Shown here: piece after piece, positions 23,769 to 32,380 of the stretch
How the letters are laid out: every line of letters starts with the position of its first letter
Position numbering within the stretch: position 1 is the stretch's first letter
The notes under the pieces: model-generated
The model's database searches: none
The model's input: the letters and a program-made list of their open reading frames with translations, nothing else
Told to the model about the DNA's origin: nothing
Assembly (NCBI GenBank): GCA_021199355.1
Contig: JAJQIF010000009.1
Coordinates: 1-64,000, forward strand
Length of the DNA stretch: 64,000 nt
DNA from: Oscillospiraceae bacterium
GTDB lineage: Bacteria; Bacillota; Clostridia; Oscillospirales; Ruminococcaceae
Reading direction: 5' to 3'
Made by a program: the position numbers and the translations under genes

Positions 23769-23811
23769 GCGGTAGAATTCCTTGATTTGGGACTCTACCG
23801 CTTCTTTTTTA
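23769..23811 (+). terminator. terminator after the XRE gene
   Basis: GCGGTAGA pairs with TCTACCGC across a 17-base loop, followed by TTCTTTTTT. Ends the aro-degV-XRE unit. Confidence 0.82.
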
Positions 23812-23840
23812 AGAGTAGAGACGATTTTTTCGGGTACCGG

Positions 23841-23869
23841 TTGAAATTTTCAAGCCAAAGTGGTATTAT
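23841..23869 (+). promoter_or_regulatory. promoter of the second degV gene
   Basis: TTGAAA, 17-base spacer, TATTAT. The -35 lies in a TTGAAA-T-TTTCAA dyad. Confidence 0.65.
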
Positions 23870-23914
23870 AATCTGCGAGCAAAAATCCCATAAGACTATA
23901 AGGAGACAATATAA

Positions 23915-24775
23915 ATGATAAGACTTTTCACCGATACCTCCGCAAATCTGAGCCCCGCGGTTCTTAAGGAGCATAATGTTGAGCTTGTACATTTTCACTA
24001 TAGCATAAATGACGAGGTTATAGAGTATAACACCCTCGAAGGCTTCGACGGCAAGTCGTTCTATAAAGCCATGCGTGAGGGCGCAGACATCAAGACCTCG
24101 ATGGTAAATATCGTCGACTATATGAAGGCTTTCGAGCCCGCACTTCAGAACGGCGACGACGTCCTCTATGTCGGAATGGCAGGGGGCATAAGTGGAGCGA
24201 TTGCATCCGCCAAAATCGCCGCAAGCGAGCTTCAGGAATCATATCCCGAGCGCTCGATAGTTGTTTTCGATTCGTATGCCGCCTCTCTGGGCGAGGGAAT
24301 GCACGTCCTCGACGCCGCCGAGCTAATCGAGAAGGGCGAAAGAATCGACGTTGTCGTCAACGAGCTCTATAACCGTCGTGAGCATCTTTGCCAGTACTTC
24401 ACCGTCGATGACATGAAGTATCTCAAAAAGGGCGGAAGAGTTTCGGGGGCGGTTTCATTCGCCGGCTCGCTCCTCAATGTCAAGCCGATTCTGATGGGCG
24501 ACAACACCGGTCACATTGTCTTCAACGGTGTCGCAAGGGGAGAGAAGAGGGCAATCGCCACTCTTGCCGACAAATATCAGAAGCTCTGTTCGGATATGTC
24601 TCTTGACATAAGCATCGCACATGCCGATAACGAAGCGGGAGCGATGACGCTCCTCGATCAGCTAAAAGCCATCGGCTTCACCGGCAATGCCATGATAGAG
24701 CAGTACGAGCCCGTAACCGGCGGCCATGCCGGACCGGGAACGATAGCGTTGTTCTTCAGAAGGATTCACAAGTAA
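23915..24775 (+). CDS. DegV family fatty-acid-binding protein, second paralogue
   Basis: 286 residues, same fold as the 22295 gene but with different lobes: FTDTSANLSP, KTSMVNIVDYMKAF, MAGGISGAIASAKIAA (in place of the usual SSLSGTY segment), YLKKGGRVSG and GGHAGPGTIALFFRR. The altered head-group loop suggests a different ligand or a partner role. AAGGAG ribosome site, own promoter upstream, own terminator downstream. Confidence 0.92.
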   Translation: MIRLFTDTSANLSPAVLKEHNVELVHFHYSINDEVIEYNTLEGFDGKSFYKAMREGADIKTSMVNIVDYMKAFEPALQNGDDVLYVGMAGGISGAIASAKIAASELQESYPERSIVVFDSYAASLGEGMHVLDAAELIEKGERIDVVVNELYNRREHLCQYFTVDDMKYLKKGGRVSGAVSFAGSLLNVKPILMGDNTGHIVFNGVARGEKRAIATLADKYQKLCSDMSLDISIAHADNEAGAMTLLDQLKAIGFTGNAMIEQYEPVTGGHAGPGTIALFFRRIHK

Positions 24776-24788
24776 TAAATATTCGTCA

Positions 24789-24816
24789 AAAATCCGCCTT
24801 CGTGGCGGATTTTTTT
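24789..24816 (+). terminator. terminator after the second degV gene
   Basis: AAATCCGCC, loop TTCGT, GGCGGAT then TTTTTTT: compact high-quality hairpin. Confidence 0.92.
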
Positions 24817-24832
24817 CGTTTTCAGGCGATAT

Positions 24833-24888
24833 TTAACATAGATTTAACATAACAGTGCTTTCAGACTTAACATTAACTGCGTTATATT
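24833..24888 (+). promoter_or_regulatory. PhoP-type boxes and promoter of the pst operon
   Basis: TTAACA at 24833, 24844 and 24867, plus TTAACT at 24874. The first two start 11 bases apart, the spacing of TT(A/C/T)ACA direct repeats bound by B. subtilis PhoP dimers; the third is roughly two turns on. A -10-like TATATT follows at 24883-24888 without a good -35, as in activator-dependent promoters. PhoP and PhoR genes lie at the end of the same locus. Confidence 0.75.
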
Positions 24889-24947
24889 AGAGCCATGGAC
24901 GGCAAAAGTCCGTCTCACTTGTATTATCTGAAAGGATGTTATTTGAA

Positions 24948-25757
24948 ATGAAAAAAGCAAGAATATTTGCGCTTATTATGTGCCTCGTAATGGCACTCGG
25001 CTGCTTCACCGCTTGCGGCGAGACCGAAGCTCAGTCGGTTTCCACCGACGGTTCCACCTCAATGGAGAAGGTCATGGGTTACTTCATGGAAGCCTTCATG
25101 GAGGAGAACGAAAACATCACCGTTACTTACAATCCCACCGGTTCCGGCTCCGGAATTCAGGCTGTAATCGACGGCACCTGCGACATCGGTCTTGCAAGCC
25201 GTAACCTGAAGGACACCGAGCTTGAGACCTGCGACCAGACTGTTGTTGCAATCGACGGCATCGCAGTAATCGTAAACACCTCTAACACCGTATCCGACCT
25301 TACAATCGCTCAGATTGCTTCCATCTTCACCGGCGAAATCACCAACTGGAGTGAAGTAGGCGGCGAGGACCTCCCCATCGTCTGCATCGGACGTGAAGCT
25401 TCCTCCGGCACCCGTGACGGCTTCGAGTCCATCACCGGAACCGCTGATGCTTGCGTCTACTCTCAGGAGCTCACCTCCACCGGTGACGTTGTCAGCGCAG
25501 TTTCCTCCAACCCGAACGCAATCGGCTATGTTTCGCTCGCTTCCGTAAACGATACCGTAAGTGCAATCTCCGTTGAGGGAGTATTCCCGACCAGTGCTAC
25601 AGTCCTTGACGGCTCGTATGCAATCCAGAGAAACTTCATCTTCGTAACCAAGAAGGACACTGCTCTCTCGGATGCCGCTCAAGCATTCTATGACTTCTGC
25701 ACCAGCTCCGCTGTAAACGAGTATGTAGAGGCCGCAGGTTGCGTACCTGTAAACTGA
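24948..25757 (+). CDS. pstS: phosphate-binding lipoprotein PstS
   Basis: 269 residues. Lipoprotein signal with lipobox FTAC, then a type-II periplasmic-binding fold: GSTSMEKVMGYFMEAFMEEN, NPTGSGSGIQAVIDGTCDIG (phosphate-contact Ser/Gly loops) and GREASSGTRDGFESI. It captures phosphate for the PstCAB transporter. I start at ATG 24948 because the ATG at 24936 overlaps the AAAGGATG ribosome site. A 10-bp hairpin without U-tract follows in the gap to pstC and may make pstS mRNA more abundant than the rest. Confidence 0.95.
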   Translation: MKKARIFALIMCLVMALGCFTACGETEAQSVSTDGSTSMEKVMGYFMEAFMEENENITVTYNPTGSGSGIQAVIDGTCDIGLASRNLKDTELETCDQTVVAIDGIAVIVNTSNTVSDLTIAQIASIFTGEITNWSEVGGEDLPIVCIGREASSGTRDGFESITGTADACVYSQELTSTGDVVSAVSSNPNAIGYVSLASVNDTVSAISVEGVFPTSATVLDGSYAIQRNFIFVTKKDTALSDAAQAFYDFCTSSAVNEYVEAAGCVPVN

Positions 25758-25795
25758 TTCAGATAGTTTCAAAACCCGATATATGCTTTCATCTT

Positions 25796-25826
25796 CGAGA
25801 AGTGCTCTTGCCTCGGGCACTTCTCG
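25796..25826 (+). other. intergenic hairpin between pstS and pstC
   Basis: CGAGAAGTGC and GCACTTCTCG form a perfect 10-bp stem with an 11-base loop and no following U-run. More likely an mRNA 3'-end stabiliser or partial terminator than a full terminator. Confidence 0.7.
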
Positions 25827-25865
25827 GGGAGAACGGCAAACAAAGCTACAAAAGGATACTTAAGA

Positions 25866-26744
25866 ATGGATAAAGTAAAAAAGACAGCACATGCCCTTGA
25901 TAGGATAATGAACGCTATATTCATAATCTGCGGCTTCTTAGCTGTTGCACTTGTAGTAGTAATAACAGTATATCTTGTTGTATCAGGCATACCGGCAATA
26001 AAGGAAATAGGAGTCTTCAAATTCCTCTTCGGAACCGTCTGGAAGTCAACAGGCGAAAATCCATCCTATGGAATACTCCCGTTCATCTTAACGAGCGTCT
26101 TCGAAACCTTCGGAGCGATGCTCATCGGTTTTCCTCTGGGGCTTCTCTGCGCCGTTTGCATAGCAAAGATGTCCGGTAAACGTTTCTCCGGAATCATGAG
26201 ATCTTTTGTCGACCTTATGAGCGGAATCCCGTCGGTAGTATTCGGACTCGTCGGAATGATTTATGTAGTCCCGGCAGTCAGAGAGATGTTCAACCTCCCC
26301 GACGGAGCGAATCTCTTCTCCGCAATGGTGGTCTTGATTATAATGATTCTCCCGTCGGTAATTTCGATGTCCGAAACCGCGATAAGAGCAGTCCCCAAGG
26401 AGTATGAAGAAGCGTCTCTGGCACTCGGCGCCAACAAAACCGAAACCATCTTCAATGTCACGATTCCCGCGGCAAAGAGCGGAATATTAGCTTCCTTGGT
26501 AATGGGAACAGGTAGAGCAATAGGAGAAGCTACAGCTGTAATGATGGTAGCCGGAAATGTTGCGAATATGCCCGGGCTCTTCAAGAGCGTCAGATTCCTG
26601 ACAACGGCTATAGTAAGCGAGATGGCTTACTCCTCCGGTCTCCAGCGTCAGGCACTGTTCAGCATAGCATTGGTACTCTTCGTATTCATCATGATAGTAA
26701 ATCTTATACTCAACCTTGTGGTAAAACGCAAGAAGGACAAATAA
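25866..26744 (+). CDS. pstC: phosphate ABC transporter permease PstC
   Basis: 292 residues, six predicted membrane helices, with the permease EAA loop in EEASLALGANKTETIFNVTIPAAKSGI. SGIPSVVFGLVGM is the conserved PstC/A segment. It pairs with PstA to form the channel. Three bases separate it from pstA. Confidence 0.94.
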   Translation: MDKVKKTAHALDRIMNAIFIICGFLAVALVVVITVYLVVSGIPAIKEIGVFKFLFGTVWKSTGENPSYGILPFILTSVFETFGAMLIGFPLGLLCAVCIAKMSGKRFSGIMRSFVDLMSGIPSVVFGLVGMIYVVPAVREMFNLPDGANLFSAMVVLIIMILPSVISMSETAIRAVPKEYEEASLALGANKTETIFNVTIPAAKSGILASLVMGTGRAIGEATAVMMVAGNVANMPGLFKSVRFLTTAIVSEMAYSSGLQRQALFSIALVLFVFIMIVNLILNLVVKRKKDK

Positions 26745-26747
26745 CTT

Positions 26748-27638
26748 ATGAAAGATTTGAAAAAGAGCAATGGTAGTATATCCACTTCCAGAAAAGTAAA
26801 AACAGCGATTCTCAAGGCACTTGTCTATCTTTCAGCGGTATTAATCATAGCCGCAGTGCTGTTTGTGGTAGTGGTAATAGTAATAAGAGGACTTCCGAAT
26901 ATCAGTTGGGAATTCCTTTCGAACGGCGTCAGCTACTTAAAGGGCATAACGGGAATTCTCCCGAACATCTTAAACACCATCTATGTGGTAATCATGACGC
27001 TTGTAATCGTTCTCCCCGTCGGAACGGGAGCGGCGATATACTTAAATGAATATGCAAAAAACAAGAAAGCAGTTGCGGTAATCGAATTTGCGACAGAAAC
27101 GCTTGCGGGAATCCCGTCAATCATCTATGGTCTGGTCGGCATGCTTATCTTCGTCCAGACCTTCAAGCTCAAGACAAGCCTTCTTGCGGGTTCACTTACA
27201 CTCGTAATCATGACTCTTCCGACGATAGTCAGAACAGTTCAGGAGAGCTTGAAGACCGTTCCGGACAGCTACCGTGAAGGTTCCTTGGCTTTGGGATCAG
27301 GTAAGTGGCACATGGTCCGCACTGTTGTCCTTCCCTCGGCAATAGACGGTATCGTCACCGGCTGTATCCTTTCGATAGGAAGAATCGTCGGTGAGAGTGC
27401 GGCGCTTCTCTTCACCGCAGGCATGGCGGACGTCATCTACACGCCTCTTGAGGCTATAACCCCGAACCACGCCGGCTCGACTCTGGCGGTTGCACTTTAT
27501 GTCTACGCCAAGGAGCGCGCCGATTCCGGAACGGCGTTTGCAATCGCATTCATACTGCTTATTCTTACACTTATAATAAACACAGCCGCAAAGATTGCCG
27601 GCAAGAAGCTAAAGAGGAGGACGGAGAATGAAGGCTGA
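26748..27638 (+). CDS. pstA: phosphate ABC transporter permease PstA
   Basis: 296 residues, six helices; [13 protein letters not shown] and the EAA loop [24 protein letters not shown]. Second subunit of the phosphate channel. Overlaps the pstB start by 11 bases. Confidence 0.94.
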   Translation: MKDLKKSNGSISTSRKVKTAILKALVYLSAVLIIAAVLFVVVVIVIRGLPNISWEFLSNGVSYLKGITGILPNILNTIYVVIMTLVIVLPVGTGAAIYLNEYAKNKKAVAVIEFATETLAGIPSIIYGLVGMLIFVQTFKLKTSLLAGSLTLVIMTLPTIVRTVQESLKTVPDSYREGSLALGSGKWHMVRTVVLPSAIDGIVTGCILSIGRIVGESAALLFTAGMADVIYTPLEAITPNHAGSTLAVALYVYAKERADSGTAFAIAFILLILTLIINTAAKIAGKKLKRRTENEG

Positions 27639-28464
27639 GATTGATATAACAAGGGTCGAAAACGACGACAAAGAAATAAGAGAAATTCAGAATACGGAGA
27701 TTCTTTCCGACGGCGAAACCCTCATTGACGTCGAGCACATGAATCTCTGGTATGGTGAAAATCACGCAATCAAGGACGTGAGCCTTGCAATCCCGCAGAA
27801 CCGTATAACCGCACTTATCGGACCTTCGGGTTGCGGTAAATCAACGTTTTTAAAGTCCCTCAACCGTATGAACGACCTGGTTGAAGGCGTAAAGATAGAG
27901 GGCAAGCTCACACTTGCCGGTGTAGACATATACAAAGACATAGATGTGTCGGTTCTCAGAAGACGTGTCGGCATGGTCTTCCAGAAGCCGAATCCCTTCC
28001 CGATGAGTATCTATGACAACGTCGCCTATGGCTTGAGAGTTCAGGGTGTCAGATCCCGTGTTCAGCTTGACGAAGCGGTTGAGCGTTCGCTCCGACAGGC
28101 GGCAATCTGGGACGAGTGCAAGGACAGATTAAAGAAGAGTGCCTTGGGACTTTCCGGCGGACAGCAACAGCGTCTCTGCATCGCAAGAACAATAGCGGTC
28201 GAGCCCGAGGTGGTACTCATGGACGAACCGACTTCGGCTCTTGACCCGATTTCAACATCAAAAATAGAAGAGCTCGCTCTGGAGCTCCGCAAGAATTACA
28301 CAATCGTAATAGTAACACACAATATGCAACAGGCGGCGAGAATTGCCGACAAGACGGCGTTCTTCCTATTGGGCGAGCTAGTCGAGTACGGCGACACAAA
28401 CAAGATGTTTTCCTCGCCCTCTGACGACCGCACAGAAGCATACATAACGGGGAGGTTCGGATGA
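27628..28464 (+). CDS. pstB: phosphate ABC transporter ATPase PstB
   Basis: 278 residues; Walker [10 protein letters not shown], signature LSGGQQQR, Walker [14 protein letters not shown], switch His in [13 protein letters not shown]. About 25-30 residues longer at the N-terminus than usual PstB ([20 protein letters not shown]), a polar extension preceding the standard [16 protein letters not shown] start. The upstream ATG has a good AGGAGG site, so the extension is probably translated. Confidence 0.95.
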   Translation: MKAEIDITRVENDDKEIREIQNTEILSDGETLIDVEHMNLWYGENHAIKDVSLAIPQNRITALIGPSGCGKSTFLKSLNRMNDLVEGVKIEGKLTLAGVDIYKDIDVSVLRRRVGMVFQKPNPFPMSIYDNVAYGLRVQGVRSRVQLDEAVERSLRQAAIWDECKDRLKKSALGLSGGQQQRLCIARTIAVEPEVVLMDEPTSALDPISTSKIEELALELRKNYTIVIVTHNMQQAARIADKTAFFLLGELVEYGDTNKMFSSPSDDRTEAYITGRFG

Positions 28465-29105
28465 TGAGAGAAAATCTTTCAAGGCAGCTTGAACTTTTGA
28501 ATAATGAGCTTATAGAAATGGGTGCCCTCTGCGAGGACGCAATCGCATCTGCTGTAAAATATCTTTCGACGGCTGACAATAAGCTTTTGGATAATGCCGC
28601 CGAGGCGGAGCGCCAGATTGACCGTCAGGAGCGCGAAATCGAAGACCTCTGTATGAAGCTCATAATCCGCGAACAGCCGGTTGCAACCGACCTGCGAGTT
28701 ATTTCTTCCGCACTCCGCATGACCTCCGACATGGAGAGAATCGGCGACCAAGCTTTCGATATCTCGGATGTCGCAAAGAACATCGCACCTCTGAAGGTCG
28801 GCGGGGAAATTCGGATTTACGACATGGCGGAAGCAACCGTCAGAATGGTAACCGAGAGCGTCAACTCGTTCGTAACGAAGGATGTTGCCGCCGCAAAGGC
28901 AGTAATTGCAATGGATGACGTTGTCGACAGGCTTTTCGATGACGTCAAGAACGAGCTTATCGTCGCAATCGAGCAGAAGAGCGGCAAGGGCGAGCTCTAT
29001 ATCGACCTTCTGATGATTGCGAAATACTTCGAAAGAATCGGCGACCACGCCGTAAATATTGCCGAATGGGTTATTTACTCGGTGACTGGCTCACACAAAG
29101 CCTAG
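28461..29105 (+). CDS. phoU: phosphate signalling protein PhoU
   Basis: 214 residues, all helical, two PhoU repeats (VAxDLRxIxxxLRMxxDMERIGDxA seen as [20 protein letters not shown] and [19 protein letters not shown]). It links PstSCAB activity to the PhoR kinase. Overlaps pstB by four bases (ATGA). Confidence 0.95.
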   Translation: MMRENLSRQLELLNNELIEMGALCEDAIASAVKYLSTADNKLLDNAAEAERQIDRQEREIEDLCMKLIIREQPVATDLRVISSALRMTSDMERIGDQAFDISDVAKNIAPLKVGGEIRIYDMAEATVRMVTESVNSFVTKDVAAAKAVIAMDDVVDRLFDDVKNELIVAIEQKSGKGELYIDLLMIAKYFERIGDHAVNIAEWVIYSVTGSHKA

Positions 29106-29134
29106 TTGCGGAGCAGTCAAAAATATGCTATAAT
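29106..29134 (+). promoter_or_regulatory. separate promoter for phoPR
   Basis: TTGCGG, 17-base spacer, TATAAT with the extended -10 TGCTATAAT. The -35 overlaps the phoU stop. It would give phoPR a basal expression independent of the pst promoter. Confidence 0.78.
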
Positions 29135-29159
29135 CAAATTATAGCTTTGGATAGGAGTG

Positions 29160-29831
29160 ATGGTCTTGGCGAGAATTTATCTGGTCGAGGATGACGACAA
29201 TATAAGAAAGCTCATCTGCTACGCACTTTCGAAAGAAGGTCACGATATAATCGGCTTCCCGACACCTTCTGAGTTCTGGGAGGAATACAGGCTTTCTAAA
29301 CCTGAGCTCATACTTCTTGACATAATGCTCCCTGAGGAGGACGGACTGTCAATTCTTAAAAAAGTCAGAGCAGAATCAGATATGCCTGTTATAATGCTTA
29401 CGGCAAAGGGCTCGGAGTTCGACAAAGTCACCGGACTCGACTTAGGAGCAGACGACTACATCACAAAGCCCTTCGGCATGACCGAGCTTTCCTCCCGTGT
29501 CAGAGCTGTTCTCCGCAGAAGCGGCAAGGCGATTGACAAGTCGACCGAATATAATGTCGGAAACGTGCACCTCGATTCCGAAAAGCACACTGTCAGGGTC
29601 GGCGACGAGCCGGTGTCCCTTTCCTTCAAGGAGTACAGCATCCTTCTGATGCTCTTGCAGGCGAACGGCAAGGTTGTCGGCAGGGAAGAACTCCTTAACC
29701 ACATCTGGGGCGAGTACTACGGCGAGTCGAGAACCCTTGACGTCCACATAAGGACGCTTCGCCAGAAGTTAGGCGAATCGGGAAGCCTTATCCAGACAGT
29801 AAAAAAAGTCGGTTACAGAATAGGTGAATAA
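29160..29831 (+). CDS. phoP: response regulator PhoP/PhoB type
   Basis: OmpR-family regulator of about 222 residues: receiver with acidic pocket EDDDN, phospho-acceptor Asp in LILLDIMLPEEDG, Thr in MLTAKG, Lys in YITKPFG; winged helix C-terminal with LNHIWGEYYGESRTLDVHIRTLRQKL. Start is uncertain: ATG 29160 lies only two bases after the GGAG, while TTG 29166 has an ideal 8-base gap. Genetic linkage to pst-phoU and PhoP boxes at 24833 support the phosphate role. Confidence 0.92.
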   Translation: MVLARIYLVEDDDNIRKLICYALSKEGHDIIGFPTPSEFWEEYRLSKPELILLDIMLPEEDGLSILKKVRAESDMPVIMLTAKGSEFDKVTGLDLGADDYITKPFGMTELSSRVRAVLRRSGKAIDKSTEYNVGNVHLDSEKHTVRVGDEPVSLSFKEYSILLMLLQANGKVVGREELLNHIWGEYYGESRTLDVHIRTLRQKLGESGSLIQTVKKVGYRIGE

Positions 29832-29834
29832 AAA

Positions 29835-31508
29835 TTGAGCACACTCAGTAAAAAAATATTTCATTCGGTAATTTTGGTGGCACTACTGGTGCTGATTGCC
29901 TGCATCGCCCTTATTATGGGCGTACTCTTCGACTACTTTGAAACGAGCCTCGAATCTCAGCTTCAGGAAAAGGCGGAGTATATCGCTTACGCCGTCAACC
30001 AAGATGGAATCGAGCTTATCGAAGGCTATGGCGACGAGGAATCGAGAATCAGCGTTATCGCCTCCGACGGAACGGTTATCTATGATTCTGCCGCCGATGC
30101 GGAAACCCTCGAGAACCACTCCGACCGCGAGGAGATAATCGAAGCTCTTGCGACCGGCACAGGTTCGAGCACCCGTTACTCCGAAACCCTCACCGAAAAG
30201 ACAATCTATTATGCGATTCTTCTTGACGACGGAAGCGTCCTTCGTGTCGCGGCAACACAGTATACGGTTGTGACTGTTCTTCTTGGGCTTGTAAGACCGA
30301 TACTCGTTGTCCTCGCGATTGCGCTTGTTCTCTCACTTCTTCTTTCGCTCAGGGCTTCGAAGTCGATAGTCGAGCCGATTAATAATCTCAATCTCGACTC
30401 TCCCGAAAAGAACGAAACCTACGAGGAACTTACGCCTCTTCTCAACAAGCTTTCGGCTCAGAGAAGGACGATAGCGGAGCAGATAAAGAGTGCCGAAAAA
30501 CAGCAGTCGGAGTTCCGGCTCATAACTGAAAACATGACCGAGGGCTTCCTCGTCATTGACAAGGACCTCTGCATCCTGACATACAACAGCGCGGCTTTGA
30601 GCCTTCTCGGACTCAGCACTCCCGTTACAGGAAGTGTTCTCCGGTACAATCGCACAAAGGGCTTGAGAACAGCCATCGAGTCTGCGCTTTCCGGTGAGAA
30701 AGCCGAGAGCTCGATGGAGATATCCGGACGGTGCTATAGCCTGATTGCAAGCCCCGTATACGAAGAAAACGCCGTAATCGGCGCGGTAATCATAATCCTC
30801 GACGTGACCGAAAGTCAGGAGAGGGAACAGCTGAGACGCGAATTTACCTCGAACGTCTCCCACGAGCTAAAAACGCCGCTCACATCAATCTCCGGCTTTG
30901 CCGAGATGCTGATGGCGGGGGATGTGCCGGCTGAGCTTTCAAAGGATTTCTCGAAGTCCATCTATGACGAAGCACAGCGGCTGATAGCGCTTATTGGCGA
31001 CATAATCAAGCTAAGTGAACTTGACGAGGGCAATGTCGGAGGGCTCGACCGCGAAGATGTTGATCTTCTGACCCTTTCCGAAAGCGTCAGACAGCGTCTT
31101 TTGCAGGAAGCCGAAAAGAAGGGTGTCGAGCTCACCGTCGAGGGCGAGAGCGCACACGTCAACGGAATTCTCAGAATCTTAGACGAGATGATATATAATC
31201 TTGCCGATAACGCCATCAAGTATAACCACCAGGGCGGCAAGGCAACGATAAGCGTTGAGAACGCTCAAGACAGCGTTATTCTCAAGGTCAGCGACACCGG
31301 TTGCGGAATTCCACAGTCAGAGACGGACAGAGTCTTCGAGCGGTTCTACCGTGTCGACAAGAGCCGTTCCGGCGAAGTCCCGGGCACAGGTTTGGGTCTC
31401 TCGATAGTCAAGCACGGCGCTATCTACCACGGCGCAAAAATCACCCTTGACAGTAAAGAAAACGTCGGAACCACGATAACAATCGAGTTCCCGAAAGTAA
31501 GTCAGTAA
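29835..31508 (+). CDS. phoR: phosphate sensor histidine kinase PhoR
   Basis: 557 residues: helix at about 10-31, an extracytoplasmic sensor (32-140), helix at 147-172, a linker, a PAS domain (about 220-330: ITENMTEGFLVIDKDLCILTYN), HisKA with phospho-His in FTSNVSHELKTPLTS, and HATPase with N, G1 and G2 boxes (LADNAIKYN, VSDTGCGIP, GTGLGLSIV). Starts with TTG, three bases after phoP. The large sensor loop and PAS domain match Gram-positive PhoR. Confidence 0.93.
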   Translation: MSTLSKKIFHSVILVALLVLIACIALIMGVLFDYFETSLESQLQEKAEYIAYAVNQDGIELIEGYGDEESRISVIASDGTVIYDSAADAETLENHSDREEIIEALATGTGSSTRYSETLTEKTIYYAILLDDGSVLRVAATQYTVVTVLLGLVRPILVVLAIALVLSLLLSLRASKSIVEPINNLNLDSPEKNETYEELTPLLNKLSAQRRTIAEQIKSAEKQQSEFRLITENMTEGFLVIDKDLCILTYNSAALSLLGLSTPVTGSVLRYNRTKGLRTAIESALSGEKAESSMEISGRCYSLIASPVYEENAVIGAVIIILDVTESQEREQLRREFTSNVSHELKTPLTSISGFAEMLMAGDVPAELSKDFSKSIYDEAQRLIALIGDIIKLSELDEGNVGGLDREDVDLLTLSESVRQRLLQEAEKKGVELTVEGESAHVNGILRILDEMIYNLADNAIKYNHQGGKATISVENAQDSVILKVSDTGCGIPQSETDRVFERFYRVDKSRSGEVPGTGLGLSIVKHGAIYHGAKITLDSKENVGTTITIEFPKVSQ

Positions 31509-31540
31509 CGCCAAAAGCCTTTTCATAAGTAGTGTGAGAA

Positions 31541-31579
31541 AACGCTCTTGATAGAATTCATAGTTCTATCAGGAGCGTT
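31541..31579. terminator. bidirectional hairpin between phoR and the DUF2442 gene
   Basis: AACGCTCTTGATAGAA and TTCTATCAGGAGCGTT form a 16-bp stem with one bulge pair and a 7-base loop. T-rich on the plus side only weakly (TACTTTG). Confidence 0.72.
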
Positions 31580-31592
31580 TACTTTGTATGAT

Positions 31593-31949
31593 TTAATTTT
31601 CGGAGACAGGCACGCTATCCATATAACAACAGTCTGGACAAAGGTCGATTTTGTTTTCCCAGACGACGCTACTGTCGAGGTTCGGGTCAATATCCCAAGA
31701 AATGCTTCTGCTATCGTCTAAGTAGACCCTTTTGAATGTCTCTTTGTCAGAAAGCGCGCTGAATGCGTTGCCACCTAAAATCAGAGCTTTTACATCCAAA
31801 AGCCGTCTTTCGCCGTTGTCAAAGAGTATGGTCAAAGTATAGTCGTCATTTGCCGAGACATCGGAAATCTGCCTTCTTCCAGCCGCAAAATACTCTGCGG
31901 CTTTCCTGTCAAAGCCTTTGGACAGATAGTATTCAACACTCCCAGACAT
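31593..31949 (-). CDS. DUF2442 domain protein
   Basis: 118 residues. A DUF2442 core: YTLTILFDNGERRLLDVKALI, then a loop with LDDSRSISWDID and the Leu-Cys/Tyr end (DLCPDCCYMDSV). An N-terminal 35-residue part (VEYYLSKGFDRKAAEYFAAGRRQ) resembles the helical segment often fused to these domains. Partnered with the DUF4160 gene just upstream; function unknown, DNA- or target-binding antitoxin-like roles have been suggested for such pairs. Confidence 0.85.
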   Translation of the reverse strand: MSGSVEYYLSKGFDRKAAEYFAAGRRQISDVSANDDYTLTILFDNGERRLLDVKALILGGNAFSALSDKETFKRVYLDDSRSISWDIDPNLDSSVVWENKIDLCPDCCYMDSVPVSEN

Positions 31950-31969
31950 AATCTCACCTCAAATCTACT

Positions 31970-32230
31970 TCACTTCAAAGGCTCAATAGAGAACAAGCCC
32001 TGTTTTTGCCTTGCAAGCTCCCAATTCTCTCTCAGCTCTTCCTGATGAAATGCCGCCCAACCCAAAAGCATTTTTAGCTGTTTTGATGGCATCGTCCCTT
32101 CAAGAACTTCAAGCTCTTCTATTGATACTAGCACCTCGGAACCGCCGTAGGTCGCGTGAAAATGCGGCGGCATGTGGTCATTCCAGTAAATACTTATCTT
32201 TATACCTCTGAATGCACAAATTGTCGGCAT
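31970..32230 (-). CDS. DUF4160 domain protein
   Basis: 86 residues; the DUF4160 pattern is clear: PTICAFRGIKISIYWNDHMPPHFHATYGGSE, with conserved HMPPHFH, then a helical tail. Start ATG 32230 preceded by AAAGAGGTGA. The His-rich HxPPHFH motif suggests a metal or nucleic-acid contact. DUF4160-DUF2442 pairs recur in bacterial genomes with the features of a small two-gene module. It has its own strong promoter, diverging from the P-type ATPase. Confidence 0.86.
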   Translation of the reverse strand: MPTICAFRGIKISIYWNDHMPPHFHATYGGSEVLVSIEELEVLEGTMPSKQLKMLLGWAAFHQEELRENWELARQKQGLFSIEPLK

Positions 32231-32251
32231 CAAATCACCTCTTTCACATTT

Positions 32252-32280
32252 ATTATAGCATATTTTCGGCGCTATATCAA
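32252..32280 (-). promoter_or_regulatory. promoter of the DUF4160-DUF2442 pair
   Basis: Minus strand TTGATA, 17-base spacer, TATAAT with extended TGCTATAAT. Confidence 0.82.
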
Positions 32281-32328
32281 GATAGTTTTTTGTTTGACGG
32301 ACAAAGATTGCCTTTTGTCGATAATAAG

Positions 32329-32357
32329 TTGCTTTATGTCAAATAATGTGCTATAAT
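32329..32357 (+). promoter_or_regulatory. promoter of the P-type ATPase gene
   Basis: TTGCTT, 17-base spacer, TATAAT with extended TGTGCTATAAT. Only 48 bases from the divergent DUF4160 promoter. No clear metal-regulator dyad is visible between them. Confidence 0.8.
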
Positions 32358-32380
32358 TGTTGTCAATAAGGGGTGATACT

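Noticed and set aside
24889-24935. Small RNA or riboswitch in the pstS leader (GACGG/CCGTC hairpin)
   Set aside because: Five-base-pair stem only; not enough structure to support a call.
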